23,048 nucleotides of DNA from an uncultured Pseudomonadota bacterium (GCA_937898635.1 CALEJW010000040.1:1-23048), one strand, 5' to 3'; positions 1 through 7,951 are shown, numbered from the stretch's first letter. Numbers and translations are program-made. The notes: a model not told the origin generated them from the letters alone.

Positions 1-71
1 GCGAGTCAGGGATTTGAACCCCGGACCAACGGATTATGATTCCGCTGCTCTAACCGCTGAGCTAACTCGCC
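1..71 (-). tRNA. tRNA with CAT anticodon (probably elongator tRNA-Met), 3' end cut by window edge
   Basis: Read on the minus strand, this gives a cloverleaf from acceptor GGCGAGT through D arm GCTC/GAGC, anticodon stem GCGGA/TCCGT with loop ATCATAA (anticodon CAT), and T arm CGGGG/CCCTG with a TTCAAAT loop. The acceptor 3' strand ACTCGC runs off position 1, so the last acceptor base, the discriminator and any CCA are outside. The anticodon stem lacks the three stacked G-C pairs of initiator tRNA, so this is not tRNA-fMet. Elongator Met is most likely. Ile2 (lysidine-modified CAT) is not excluded, because the 8-base D loop and 5-base variable region also resemble that type. Confidence 0.9.
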
Positions 72-83
72 GGAAAGCCGAGT

Positions 84-112
84 ATTTTCGGGGATTTGCG
101 ATTTCCGGTCAA
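84..112 (-). promoter_or_regulatory. candidate promoter of the CAT-anticodon tRNA
   Basis: On the minus strand TTGACC (107-112; 5 of 6 to the -35 consensus) is followed, after exactly 17 bases, by GAAAAT (84-89; 4 of 6 to the -10). The predicted start lies about 6 bases before the mature tRNA 5' end at 71, leaving a very short leader. It sits in the 57-base gap after ychF, so the tRNA probably has its own transcript. This is inferred from consensus match and spacing only. Confidence 0.5.
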
Positions 113-128
113 CGTGAATCGCCGCCGC

Positions 129-1220
129 TCAAACGTTGAATCGGAAATGCATCACGTCCCCGTCCTTCACGACGTATTCCTTCCCCTCCAGCCGCATCTT
201 CCCCGCTTCCTTCGCGCCCTTCTCCCCGCCCAGCGCCACGAAGTCCTCGTAGGCGATGACCTCGGCGCGGATGAAGCCCTTCTCGAAGTCGGTGTGGATC
301 ACGCCCGCGGCCTGGGGCGCGGTGTCGCCCTTGTGGATGGTCCAGGCGCGCACTTCCTTCTCGCCCGCCGTGAAGTAGGTCTGCAGGCCGAGAAGATCGA
401 AGGTCGCGCGGATCAGGCGGTCCAGCCCCGGCTCGTGCATGCCCATGTCGGCGAGGAAGATCTCCTTGTCCTCGCCCGTGAGGTCGGCGATCTCGCTCTC
501 CAGCTTCGCGCAGATGGCGACCACCGGCGCGCCCTCCTTCGCGGCGTATTCCTTCACGCGCTCCAGAAGCGGGTTGTTCTCGAAGCCGTGCTCCTCGACG
601 TTCGCCACGTAGAGCGCGGGTTTCGCGGTGAGGAGGAAGAGCGGCTTCAGGAGCTCCATCTCCTCGGGCGCCAGGCCGAGCGCGCGCACCGGGTGCAGGC
701 CGTCGAGCGCCTTCTGCACCTTCTCGAGCACCGCCACGAGCCGGATGGCTTCCTTGTCGCCGGAGCGCGCGGTGCTGATGGTGCGCTCGCGCATCTTGTC
801 CACCGTGGCCATGTCCGCGAGCGCGAGCTCGGTGTGGATCACCTCGATGTCGGAGATGGGATCGACCTTCCCCGCCACGTGCACCACGTTGTCGTCGGCG
901 AAGCAGCGCACCACGTTCGCGATCGCGTTCGTCTCGCGGATGTTGGCGAGGAACTGGTTGCCGAGCCCCTCGCCCTTGGAGGCGCCGGCCACGAGCCCCG
1001 CGATGTCGACGAACTCGACGATCGCCGGGATCACCTTCAGGGGCTTCGCGATGGAAGCGATCTTCGCCAGGCGCGGGTCGGGCACCTCGACCACGCCCAC
1101 GTTGGGCTCGATCGTGCAGAAGGGATAGTTCTCCGCGGCGATGCCCGCCTTGGTGAGCGCGTTGAAGAGGGTGGACTTGCCGACGTTGGGCAGTCCGACG
1201 ATGCCGCATTGCAGGGTCAT
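129..1220 (-). CDS. ychF: redox-regulated ATPase YchF (OLA1/Obg family)
   Basis: 363 residues, the usual length for YchF. The P-loop GLPNVGKS is at residues 9-16 and the G3-type motif DIAG at 72-75. The guanine-specifying NKxD motif is replaced by an NVEE segment, the family feature linked to ATP rather than GTP preference. The C-terminal ~85 residues form the TGS domain. YchF binds ribosomes and is tied to translation and oxidative-stress control. The start is ATG at 1220, which overlaps the pth stop as ATGA and has an AGGA-type ribosome site inside pth. An open frame continues 25 codons further upstream, but that stretch is only the pth 3' end read in another frame. Translational coupling to pth is likely. 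Confidence 0.97.
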   Translation of the reverse strand: MTLQCGIVGLPNVGKSTLFNALTKAGIAAENYPFCTIEPNVGVVEVPDPRLAKIASIAKPLKVIPAIVEFVDIAGLVAGASKGEGLGNQFLANIRETNAIANVVRCFADDNVVHVAGKVDPISDIEVIHTELALADMATVDKMRERTISTARSGDKEAIRLVAVLEKVQKALDGLHPVRALGLAPEEMELLKPLFLLTAKPALYVANVEEHGFENNPLLERVKEYAAKEGAPVVAICAKLESEIADLTGEDKEIFLADMGMHEPGLDRLIRATFDLLGLQTYFTAGEKEVRAWTIHKGDTAPQAAGVIHTDFEKGFIRAEVIAYEDFVALGGEKGAKEAGKMRLEGKEYVVKDGDVMHFRFNV

Positions 1221-1852
1221 TGCTCGGGTTTCCTCGGCGCGGGCCCCGCCTTCGCGGGCTCGTCCGTCTCGGGTTTCGGGATCGTGTGAAGCCACGTCGT
1301 GGCGTCGGCGAGGCGCCCGGCCGCGAGGCGCGAAAGCAGCCCCAGGCTGCGGTCGAAGGCGGGCTCGATGGCTTCGCGCTCCTCCCGCCGCGCCTCGTGC
1401 AGCACGTAGTCGGCGACGGCGTCCTTGTGCCCCGGGTGGCCGATGCCGATGCGAAGCCGCCAGAAGTCGCGCGAGCCCAGGACCTCGTCGATGTCGCGAA
1501 GCCCGTTGTGCCCGCCGGTGCCGCCGCCGAACTTGAGCTTCACGGTGCCGGGCTGCAGGTCCAGCTCGTCATGGACGACCAGCATCTGCGGCGGCTCGAT
1601 GCGGTGGAAGCGCAGGAACGCGCCCACGCTGCGGCCGCTCTCGTTCATGTAGGTGGCGGGCTTCAGGAGCCAGAAATCCCGGCCTGCCTCCGTCACGCGC
1701 GCCACCCAGCCCGCGAACCTGGATTCCTTCGCCCAGCGCGCTCCTCGCTCGTGGGCGATCGCGTCCACCCACCAGTACCCGGCGTTGTGGCGGGTTCGCT
1801 CGTACTCGCGTCCCGGGTTGCCGAGGCCGACGATGAGGCGGATGGGTTCCAT
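1217..1852 (-). CDS. pth: peptidyl-tRNA hydrolase
   Basis: 211 residues. Pth releases peptides from prematurely dropped peptidyl-tRNA in the cytoplasm. The residues known from E. coli Pth are all present, shifted by two: Asn12, catalytic His22, Met69-Asn70, Asp95 and His115-Asn116. The N-terminal segment LIVGLGNPGREYERTRHNAG is the family signature. The protein is somewhat longer than E. coli Pth (194) because of a Pro/Glu/Lys-rich tail after about residue 190. No Shine-Dalgarno sequence is visible before the ATG (the preceding bases are CCCCTTCC). It lies downstream of rplY behind a terminator-like hairpin and overlaps ychF by 4 bases. Confidence 0.97.
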   Translation of the reverse strand: MEPIRLIVGLGNPGREYERTRHNAGYWWVDAIAHERGARWAKESRFAGWVARVTEAGRDFWLLKPATYMNESGRSVGAFLRFHRIEPPQMLVVHDELDLQPGTVKLKFGGGTGGHNGLRDIDEVLGSRDFWRLRIGIGHPGHKDAVADYVLHEARREEREAIEPAFDRSLGLLSRLAAGRLADATTWLHTIPKPETDEPAKAGPAPRKPEQ

Positions 1853-1891
1853 GGAAGGGGTCCGGGCGTTCGGGGGGCGGCGCGGGGGCCC

Positions 1892-1924
1892 AAAACGAAC
1901 GCGCCCGCCGGGAACGGCGGGCGC
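1892..1924 (-). terminator. intrinsic terminator or attenuator after rplY
   Basis: A perfect 10-bp stem (arms 1901-1910 and 1915-1924, GCGCCCGCCG and its complement) with a 4-base loop. On the minus strand it is followed by GTTCGTTTTG, a moderate and interrupted U run. It lies 37 bases after the rplY stop and 49 bases before the pth start. I see no good promoter between it and pth, so it may only partly terminate. Confidence 0.65.
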
Positions 1925-1960
1925 ATCCGCGAGGCTCGCTCGAAGCGCCCCGGCCGGCCG

Positions 1961-2680
1961 TTATTTCTTCTTCTCTTCCTTGCCGCCGGCCTTCCCCGCT
2001 TCCTTGGCGGGCTCCTCCTCCTTCTCCTTCTGGGCCGTGGTCGGCACGTCCGCCGCCGACGGCGCAACCGCCGCAGCCGCCGCAGCCGCTTCCTCTTCCT
2101 CCGTCGTCACCACGCGCGGGATGACGATCGTCGCGACCGTGAGGTCGTCGCCCTTCGAGAACGCGACGGACTCCACGCCCGCGGGGAGCTTGAGCCCGGA
2201 GATGTGGAGCGAATGCCCGGCCTGGAGCTCGCCCAGGTCCACCTCGATGAATTCCGGCAGGTCCTTCGGCAGGCAGGAGATCAGCAGGTCGTTCATGACG
2301 TGCTGGATCGCCCCGCCCGCGAGCTTCACGCCCGGCGCGGACTCCTGGTTCAGGAAGTGCAGCGGCACCTTCACGTGGATCTTCTTCTTCGCGTCCACCC
2401 TCTGGAAGTCCGCGTGCAGGATCATCTGCTTGAAGGGATGCATCTGGTAGTCGCGCAGCAGCACCTGCATCTTCTCGGCACCCAGCTCCATGTCGAGGAT
2501 GGAGGCGTGGAAGGCCTCCGTCTTCAGCTTGAAGAAGAGGTCCTTGTGGTCGAGCTGGATGGGCTGCGCGTCCTTGCCGGCGCCGTAGAGGATGCCGGGC
2601 ACCTTGGACTCGCGGCGCAGACGGCGGCTCGCACCCGTTCCCTGCAGGCTTCGCGGTTCGGCTTTGATTTCGATCTTCAT
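1961..2680 (-). CDS. rplY: 50S ribosomal protein L25/general stress protein Ctc (long form)
   Basis: 239 residues from ATG 2680. The N-terminal ~95 residues are the 5S-rRNA-binding L25 domain (KIEIKAEPR, then GTGASRRLRRESKVPGILYG). A TL5/Ctc-type C-terminal beta domain follows. The last ~50 residues are low complexity: acidic, a run of seven Ala, then Lys/Glu/Gly. A GTG two codons upstream (2686) also opens the frame, but GGAG sits 5 bases before ATG 2680 and would overlap that GTG, so ATG is preferred. This is the long L25/Ctc form, not the short E. coli protein (94 residues). It follows prs with a 110-base gap, the usual betaproteobacterial prs-rplY-pth order. Confidence 0.96.
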   Translation of the reverse strand: MKIEIKAEPRSLQGTGASRRLRRESKVPGILYGAGKDAQPIQLDHKDLFFKLKTEAFHASILDMELGAEKMQVLLRDYQMHPFKQMILHADFQRVDAKKKIHVKVPLHFLNQESAPGVKLAGGAIQHVMNDLLISCLPKDLPEFIEVDLGELQAGHSLHISGLKLPAGVESVAFSKGDDLTVATIVIPRVVTTEEEEAAAAAAAVAPSAADVPTTAQKEKEEEPAKEAGKAGGKEEKKK

Positions 2681-2790
2681 GTTCACTCCAGTGTCGGCGG
2701 GCGCCCGCGACCAGGCTCCCCGCCCTTCGAGGGGGAAACGGCCCCCTCACCCCGTGGCCCGCTCCCGTTTCCGGGCGCGGGCGGATTTCC

Positions 2791-3741
2791 TCACTCCACG
2801 AAGAGCGAGCTCACCGAGCTCTCCTCGCAGATCCTTCGCATGGTCTCGGCGAGCAGCTCCGAGACGCTGATCTGGCGGATCTTCTTGCAGGCCTCCGCGT
2901 CGGGCCGGAGCGGGATGGTGTCCGTCACCACCAGCTCGTCGATCACGGAGCTCTCGATCCGGCTGATGGCCGGCCCCGAGAGCACCGGGTGCGTGCAGTA
3001 CGCGACCACGCGCACCGCCCCGTGCTCCTTCAGCGCCCGCGCCGCCTCGCAGAGCGTGTTGGCGGTGTCGACCATGTCGTCCATGATCACGCAGGTGCGC
3101 CCGTCCACGTCGCCGATGATGTTCATCACCGTGGCCACGTTCGGCCTCGGGCGGCGCTTGTCGATGATCGCGAGGTCGCTTTCCAGCCGCTTCGCGATCG
3201 CCCGGGCCCGCACCACCCCGCCCACGTCGGGCGAGACGACCACCAGGTCCTGGTACTCGTGCTTCCAGAGGTCCCCCAGCAGGATCGGCGTCGCGTAGAC
3301 GTTGTCCACCGGGATGTCGAAGAAGCCCTGGATCTGGTCCGCATGCAGGTCCATCGTGAGCATGCGGTTCACGCCCACCGAGGTGAGCATGTTCGCCACC
3401 ACCTTGGCCGAGATCGCCACCCGCGCGCTCCTCGGCCGCCTGTCCTGCCGCGCGTAGCCGAAGTAGGGCATCGCCGCGGTGATCCTCGCCACGCTCGAGC
3501 GGCGCAGCGCGTCCACCATGATGAGGAGCTCCATCAGGTGGTCGTTCGTCGGCGCGCAGGTCGACTGCAGCACGAAGACGTCCTTGCCGCGCACGTTCTC
3601 GAGCAGCTCGACCATGATCTCGCCGTCGCTGAACTTCGAGACGCTCGCCTTGCCCAGCTGCACGTTCAGGTGCCGCGCCACCTTCTGCGCGAGCTTCGGG
3701 TTGGCGTTGCCCGTGAACACCATCAGGTTGTCGAAAGGCAT
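2791..3741 (-). CDS. prs: ribose-phosphate pyrophosphokinase (PRPP synthase)
   Basis: 316 residues, the normal class I length. It makes PRPP from ribose 5-phosphate and ATP for nucleotide, His, Trp and NAD synthesis. Visible motifs are the ATP-binding flexible loop YARQDRRPRS (96-105), the catalytic His in MDLHADQ (His133), the pyrophosphate segment SPDVGGVVRA, and the PRPP-binding loop MDDMVDTANT (220-229). The start is ATG 3741, with a weak GAGAGA ribosome site 8 bases upstream. It lies 55 bases downstream of tRNA-Gln and is probably cotranscribed with ispE upstream and rplY downstream. Confidence 0.98.
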   Translation of the reverse strand: MPFDNLMVFTGNANPKLAQKVARHLNVQLGKASVSKFSDGEIMVELLENVRGKDVFVLQSTCAPTNDHLMELLIMVDALRRSSVARITAAMPYFGYARQDRRPRSARVAISAKVVANMLTSVGVNRMLTMDLHADQIQGFFDIPVDNVYATPILLGDLWKHEYQDLVVVSPDVGGVVRARAIAKRLESDLAIIDKRRPRPNVATVMNIIGDVDGRTCVIMDDMVDTANTLCEAARALKEHGAVRVVAYCTHPVLSGPAISRIESSVIDELVVTDTIPLRPDAEACKKIRQISVSELLAETMRRICEESSVSSLFVE

Positions 3742-3796
3742 CGCCCGTCTCTCTCGCGTGGCCCGCCGTCCCGGTCAGGGGCGGCGCTGGAAATGC

Positions 3797-3873
3797 TGGC
3801 AGGGGAGGAAGGATTCGAACCTTCGAATGCTGGAATCAAAATCCAGTGCCTTAACCAACTTGGCGACTCCCCT
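3797..3873 (-). tRNA. tRNA-Gln (anticodon TTG), CCA encoded
   Basis: A complete 77-base cloverleaf on the minus strand: acceptor AGGGGAG/CTCCCCT, D arm GCC..GGC, anticodon stem CTGGA/TCCAG with loop TTTTGAT (anticodon TTG), T arm GAAGG/CCTTC with loop TTCGAAT, discriminator G and encoded CCA. It lies between ispE (40-base gap) and prs (55-base gap) in the same direction. A TTGAAG sequence spans the ispE stop, but I see no convincing -10 after it, so the tRNA is probably processed from the ispE-prs transcript. Confidence 0.98.
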
Positions 3874-3913
3874 TGCGTCCGCCTCCGGAGATTCCCGGCC
3901 GCGGCCTTGCCCT

Positions 3914-4765
3914 TCAAAAGCCGCGCAGGGGATGCTGCCCGAGGCCCTGCGCGACGAATCCCTGCATCGATCCCGGAAGCCTTCGCAGCGCTTCCTCGGC
4001 CGTCTCCCGGTCCCCGAACCGGGAAAAGACGCACGCGCCGGAACCGGTGAGCCGCCCCGGGAGGCCCTGCCGGGCCAGCCACTCGAGGTGCTCGCGGACC
4101 ACGGGGTACCGGGCCGCCACGACCGCCTGCAGGTCGTTGCGGAACCGCCCCTGCCCTTCGTGCGCCGAAAAGTCTTCGATTTTAAGGGCTTCCGTATTCC
4201 GGGTCAATTCGGGCGCCCGGAAGACGGCCTCCGTGGACACCCCCACCGGGGGCACCAGGACCAGGTACCACGCGGGGGGGAGGGCCAGGGGCGTGAGCCG
4301 CTCCCCGATGCCCTCGACCCAGGCGTTCTCGCCGAAGACGAAGAAGGGAACGTCCGCGCCCAGCCGCGCGCCCAGCGCCGTGAGCTCCGCGCGGCCCAGC
4401 CCGGTGCCCCACAGGCGATTGAGCACGATGAGGGTCGTCGCCGCGTCCGAGCTCCCGCCCCCGACGCCGCCGCCCACGGGGAGGCGCTTGTCCACCTCGA
4501 TGTCCGCCCCGAGCGCGCTACCCGTCCCCGCCTTGAGGAGGCTCGCCGCCCGGACCACCAGGTCGGACTCCGCAGGCACGCCCTGGAGGTCGCTCACCCG
4601 GCGCACGAGGCCGTCCTTCCTCACCGCGAAGCGCAGACTGTCGGCGCGGTCGATGAGCGTGAAGGCCGACTGCAGGAGGTGGTAGCCGTCCGGGCGCCGG
4701 CCGACCACGTGCAGGAAGAGGTTCAGCTTCGCGGGCGCGGGATAGTCGGGGCCTTCGAGGCGCAT
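3914..4765 (-). CDS. ispE: 4-diphosphocytidyl-2-C-methyl-D-erythritol kinase
   Basis: 283 residues, a GHMP-family kinase. It phosphorylates CDP-ME in the MEP pathway of isoprenoid synthesis. The start PAPAKLNLFLHV carries the conserved Lys (Lys13) and is followed by RRPDGYHLLQS. The Gly-rich ATP loop is PVGGGVGGGSSDAAT (96-110), and the catalytic Asp lies in LGADVPFF (Asp138). A Gly/Ser segment LTGSGACVF near the C-terminus is the third GHMP motif. It starts 3 bases after the lolB stop, so it is almost certainly translated from the lolB transcript, and it precedes tRNA-Gln. Confidence 0.97.
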   Translation of the reverse strand: MRLEGPDYPAPAKLNLFLHVVGRRPDGYHLLQSAFTLIDRADSLRFAVRKDGLVRRVSDLQGVPAESDLVVRAASLLKAGTGSALGADIEVDKRLPVGGGVGGGSSDAATTLIVLNRLWGTGLGRAELTALGARLGADVPFFVFGENAWVEGIGERLTPLALPPAWYLVLVPPVGVSTEAVFRAPELTRNTEALKIEDFSAHEGQGRFRNDLQAVVAARYPVVREHLEWLARQGLPGRLTGSGACVFSRFGDRETAEEALRRLPGSMQGFVAQGLGQHPLRGF

Positions 4766-4768
4766 CGC

Positions 4769-5284
4769 CTATTCGCCTCCGGCGCGGTAGTCGTCCACCA
4801 CGAGCTTCACCACGAGTTCGCCCCGCGTCGCCGTGATGCGCCGCGCCACTTCCGAGGGCCCGAAGCGCCGCGATTCATCGATGCTCACCGCCCAGCCCTC
4901 CGGTCCCGCCGCCGGCCTGCCATGGAGCCAGGCGATGAGCAGGCGCTCGTCCAGCGCGGCGCCCAGGAGGTTCTCCGTAAGCTCCGCGAAGCTCGACGCG
5001 GCCAGCGGCTGCGCGCCGGGCCGCAGGACCGTGAGCCCGCCCTCGGGCGCCGTCTCGATCCGCGCCACCTCGGTCCCCACGGGGGAAGCGAGCACCCAGG
5101 CGTCGCTCGCCGGCCCGTGGGACCAGCGGATCCGCAGGATCTCGCCCTGCCCGGACTGCGCCACCGAGATCCGGCCGGACATCTCGAAGACGCCAGGCAG
5201 CCCTTCGAGCGGGATCGGCGCCGGAGGCAGGGCGGCGCACGCCGCCGCGAGCAGCGCCGCGGCAAGGGTGGCGAGGCGTGTCAC
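4769..5284 (-). CDS. lolB: outer-membrane lipoprotein LolB
   Basis: 171 residues with a lipoprotein signal peptide. A short basic start and hydrophobic stretch end in the lipobox LAAAC, giving lipidated Cys16. Ala at +2 is not an inner-membrane retention signal, which fits the outer membrane. LolB accepts lipoproteins from LolA and inserts them into the outer membrane. The mature part has the family's beta-rich pattern (MSGRISVAQ, LRIRWSHGPASDAWVLASPVG) and the LLGAALDERLLIAWLHGRP segment. The start is GTG at 5284, 25 bases after the TPR gene's stop, with no clear Shine-Dalgarno sequence. It is the only start that keeps the signal peptide. Sequence similarity is modest, but the lolB-ispE-prs order supports the call. 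Confidence 0.92.
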   Translation of the reverse strand: MTRLATLAAALLAAACAALPPAPIPLEGLPGVFEMSGRISVAQSGQGEILRIRWSHGPASDAWVLASPVGTEVARIETAPEGGLTVLRPGAQPLAASSFAELTENLLGAALDERLLIAWLHGRPAAGPEGWAVSIDESRRFGPSEVARRITATRGELVVKLVVDDYRAGGE

Positions 5285-5309
5285 GGACGGGCGAGAGGTG
5301 AGCGCCCGC

Positions 5310-6980
5310 TCAGGGCTTGAACTTCTGGATCACCGCGAGGAGGGTTTCGTGGTCCGGGTGATCCGTGAGCGCCGCCGTCCAGACCTTGCTCGCCTCGTCC
5401 CGGCGGCCGAGCTTCCAGAGCACCTCGCCCAGGTGCGCGGCGATCTCCGGGTCGGGACGTGTCTCGTAGGCGCCCTTGAGGTGCTTCAGGGCCTCCTCGA
5501 GGCGGCCGCGGCGGTACTCCACCCAGCCCATGCTGTCGAGGATGAACGGGTCCTCGGGGGAGAGCTTGAGGGCCTTCTCGATCAGCGCGAACGCCTCCTC
5601 CAGGCGGTCCGTGCGGTCGGCGAGCGTGTAGCCGAGCGCGTTGTAGGCGTGCGCGTAGTCCGGCTTCAGCTTGATCACGCGGCGCAGGTCGGCCTCGAGG
5701 ATGTCGAGCCGGTCGACCTTCTCCGCGGCCATGGCGCGGTCGTAGAGGAGCTCGAACGATTCCGGGAAGCGCTCGACGGCGCTCGAGAGCATGTCGAAGG
5801 TGTCCTGCCAGGCCTTCGCGTCGCGCAGCAGCTGCGCCTCGAGCTGGAGCATCTGGATGCGGTCGTCCTGCGTGCGCGGCTCCACGCCCTGCAGGTACTC
5901 GCGCCCCTTCGCGAGGCCGTCGCGCTTGGCGACGAGCGAGGCGATGCGCATCTGCGCGCGCACCCAGTCGCCCGATTCCACGCGCCGGTACCAGTCGATC
6001 GCCTCCTCGGGCCGCTTGGCGCCCTCGGCCGCCTGGCCCAGCCCGAGGTAGACCGCGCCCGAATCGGGGTGCCCGATGCCGAGCGCCCGGCGGAAGGAGG
6101 ACTCGGCTTCCGCATAGTCCTCGAGCTGGAGCGATAGCAGGCCGATGGCGTAGGGCATCTGCGGGTCGGAGGGCGAGAGGCGCTCGACCGCGCGGAACTC
6201 CTCGCGGGCCTCGGCGTTGCGCCGGACGGCGGCGAGTTCCCGCGCGAGCTGCAGGCGCACGTCGCGGGCCCCGGGATTGCGCGCGACGAAGGCCTGGTAG
6301 AACGGGATCACCTCGGCCTCGGCGTCCTTCTTGAGCACCTGCGCGCGCAGGATCGCGCCCTGCGCCCAGTCGGGCCTCATCTCGAGCGCGGCCTTCGACT
6401 CGGCCCGCGCGAGTTCCTGCTGCTGGGCCACCAGCGCCGCCACGCCCAGGGCGTAGCGCGATTCCGCGAGGCGCGGGTAGCGGGACACGATGGCACGGGT
6501 CGCCTCGAGCACCGCCTCCTTGTCCGTGTACTTGCCGAAGTAGTAGGCGAGCTGCGTGAGGACGAGCGCCTTGTCGGGGCTCCTCTCCACGAAGGCGGCG
6601 ATCGTCTCCTGCGCCTTCTTCAGGTCCCCGCCGCTCGCCACGAGGGAGGCGACGAGGTCGCGGCCGAGCGTCGACTCGGGCTCGAGCTCCACGAGCAGCA
6701 TGGCCATCTCGAGGGCGGGCTCCATGGCGCGCGCGCGGATGGCGAGCTCGACCGCGCGCTTGGCGATCTGCGGGTCGCGAAGCTCCCTCGCGAGGCGAGC
6801 CATGTCGGCGAGCGCGGGCCCGGTCTCCCCGCGCTGGGCAGCCAGCTCCGCCGCGAGGAACTCGAACATGGCCTCCTCGCGCCCGGGCGGCGTGCGCTCC
6901 CCCTTCTGGGCGGCCGCCGGCAAGGCGAGCCACGCCGCGAGGATCCCCGCCACCACCCATCCCGCCCTTCCGCTAGCCAT
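5310..6980 (-). CDS. exported tetratricopeptide-repeat protein
   Basis: 556 residues. The N-terminus is a typical Sec signal peptide (hydrophobic residues 8-23, AAA-Q near 24), so the protein should be periplasmic or outer-membrane-associated. The rest is nearly all helical TPR repeats. The clearest are near the C-terminus, for example YAHAYNALGYTLADRTDRLEEA and DPFILDSMGWVEYRRGRLEEA. Such proteins act as assembly scaffolds, and no enzyme motif is visible. It is the first gene of the run leading into lolB and ispE, and a large TPR protein in this place is usual in betaproteobacteria. A link to envelope or lipoprotein assembly is only an inference from position. ATG 6980 has GGGAG and AAGG upstream. 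Confidence 0.9.
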   Translation of the reverse strand: MASGRAGWVVAGILAAWLALPAAAQKGERTPPGREEAMFEFLAAELAAQRGETGPALADMARLARELRDPQIAKRAVELAIRARAMEPALEMAMLLVELEPESTLGRDLVASLVASGGDLKKAQETIAAFVERSPDKALVLTQLAYYFGKYTDKEAVLEATRAIVSRYPRLAESRYALGVAALVAQQQELARAESKAALEMRPDWAQGAILRAQVLKKDAEAEVIPFYQAFVARNPGARDVRLQLARELAAVRRNAEAREEFRAVERLSPSDPQMPYAIGLLSLQLEDYAEAESSFRRALGIGHPDSGAVYLGLGQAAEGAKRPEEAIDWYRRVESGDWVRAQMRIASLVAKRDGLAKGREYLQGVEPRTQDDRIQMLQLEAQLLRDAKAWQDTFDMLSSAVERFPESFELLYDRAMAAEKVDRLDILEADLRRVIKLKPDYAHAYNALGYTLADRTDRLEEAFALIEKALKLSPEDPFILDSMGWVEYRRGRLEEALKHLKGAYETRPDPEIAAHLGEVLWKLGRRDEASKVWTAALTDHPDHETLLAVIQKFKP

Positions 6981-7025
6981 CGACCTTCGCTCCCGCCGCG
7001 TCGCGCGGCCCGACCGTGCCTGCCC

Positions 7026-7031
7026 ATCATA
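7026..7031 (-). promoter_or_regulatory. weak candidate -10 for the TPR-lolB-ispE run
   Basis: TATGAT on the minus strand, about 46 bases before the TPR start, in the 158-base divergent gap with mutM. No good -35 lies 16-18 bases upstream (GTGGAA is the best fit). A minus-strand promoter is expected in this gap, but the exact site is uncertain. Confidence 0.3.
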
Positions 7032-7109
7032 GTGCTTTTCCGCGGACCTTCCACCCGGAGGCCGCTTCGCTGGGACCGCGCCGGCGCGAAGTCGTTTCCC
7101 CCGGGGCCT

Positions 7110-7115
7110 TATAAT
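7110..7115 (+). promoter_or_regulatory. candidate -10 of mutM
   Basis: A perfect TATAAT on the plus strand in a GC-rich gap, 23 bases before the mutM ATG. This predicts a leader of only about 17 bases. No clear -35 is present. The bases just before the ATG are C-rich (CCCCCTCCCCC) with no Shine-Dalgarno sequence. Confidence 0.5.
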
Positions 7116-7138
7116 CGGCGCAAACCGCCCCCTCCCCC

Positions 7139-7951
7139 ATGCCGGAACTTCCCGAAGTCGAGACGACCCGCCTGGGCCTCGTGCCCCGCGTCGTGGGCCA
7201 TCGCATCCGCGACGTGATCGTGCGCGAGCCGAGGCTGCGCTGGCCCGTGACGCCCGACCTCGCCGCGCGGCTTCGCGGGACGCGGGTGAGCGCGATCCGG
7301 CGCCGCGGGAAGTACCTCCTGTTCGACTGCGGCACCGGCCACCTGCTCGTGCACCTCGGCATGTCCGGGAACCTCACCGTCGTGCCCCCGGACCAGCCCC
7401 TGCGCCGCCACGACCACGTCGACCTCGCCCTCGACTGCGGGGATGTCGTGCGCCTGAACGACCCGCGCCGCTTCGGGGCGATGCTGTGGGTGCGCGACCC
7501 CGGCCGCCACGCGCTCCTCGAGGGCCTCGGTCCCGAGCCCTTCGACGAGGCCTTCGGCGGCGGCTACCTGCACGCCCTCTCGCGCGGGCGCCGGGCGCCG
7601 GTGAAGCAGTTCCTCATGGATTCGCGGGTGGTCACCGGCATCGGCAACATCTACGCGAACGAGGCGCTCTTCGCGGCGCGCATCCACCCCTCGCGCGCGG
7701 CCGGGCGCATCTCGCTCGCCCGCTTCGAGGTCCTCGCCCGGGAGATCCGCGCGACGCTCGGCCGGGCGCTCGCCGCCGGCGGCAGCACCCTGCGCGACTA
7801 CGTGGGAAGCGACGGCGAGCCCGGGCAGTTCCAGCTCGAGTACGCCGTCTATGGCCGCGAGGGCGAGCCCTGCCCGGCCTGCGGCGCCCCGGTCCGCGCC
7901 ACGCGGCACGGCGGCCGCGCGAGCTTCCACTGCGCCTCCTGCCAGCGATGA
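7139..7951 (+). CDS. mutM: formamidopyrimidine-DNA glycosylase (Fpg/MutM)
   Basis: 270 residues, the normal Fpg length. It removes 8-oxoguanine and formamidopyrimidines and nicks the abasic site. The N-terminus MPELPEVET supplies the catalytic Pro2 and Glu3. The conserved Lys is Lys58 (RRRGKYLLF), and the helix-two-turn-helix region shows GIGNIYANEALF. The C-terminal zinc finger has CPAC and CASC (residues about 247-268), with the Arg of GGRASF at the lesion-binding loop. The start is fixed by Pro2. The gene diverges from the TPR gene, and its TGA overlaps an ATG of the next frame. The dynamin-like GTPase gene follows closely, so the two are probably cotranscribed. Confidence 0.98.
   Translation: MPELPEVETTRLGLVPRVVGHRIRDVIVREPRLRWPVTPDLAARLRGTRVSAIRRRGKYLLFDCGTGHLLVHLGMSGNLTVVPPDQPLRRHDHVDLALDCGDVVRLNDPRRFGAMLWVRDPGRHALLEGLGPEPFDEAFGGGYLHALSRGRRAPVKQFLMDSRVVTGIGNIYANEALFAARIHPSRAAGRISLARFEVLAREIRATLGRALAAGGSTLRDYVGSDGEPGQFQLEYAVYGREGEPCPACGAPVRATRHGGRASFHCASCQR

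Noticed and set aside
70..108. Inverted repeat CCGGAAA...TTTCCGG next to the CAT tRNA
   Set aside because: Short arms with a 25-base interior, overlapping the tRNA promoter and 5' end; no supporting signal for a terminator or operator.
1221..1295. Upstream extension of ychF by 25 codons
   Set aside because: The added residues are charged and unlike YchF, lie wholly inside pth, and the ATG at 1220 gives the exact family length with a ribosome site.
2051..2095. Repetitive GCC/GCA triplets as a repeat element
   Set aside because: They encode the alanine-rich low-complexity tail of ribosomal protein L25 and are not a mobile or structural repeat.
2729..2748. Hairpin GAGGGGG/CCCCCTC between prs and rplY as a terminator
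   Set aside because: On the minus strand it is followed by GAAGGGCG with no U run, so it is only a possible mRNA structure.
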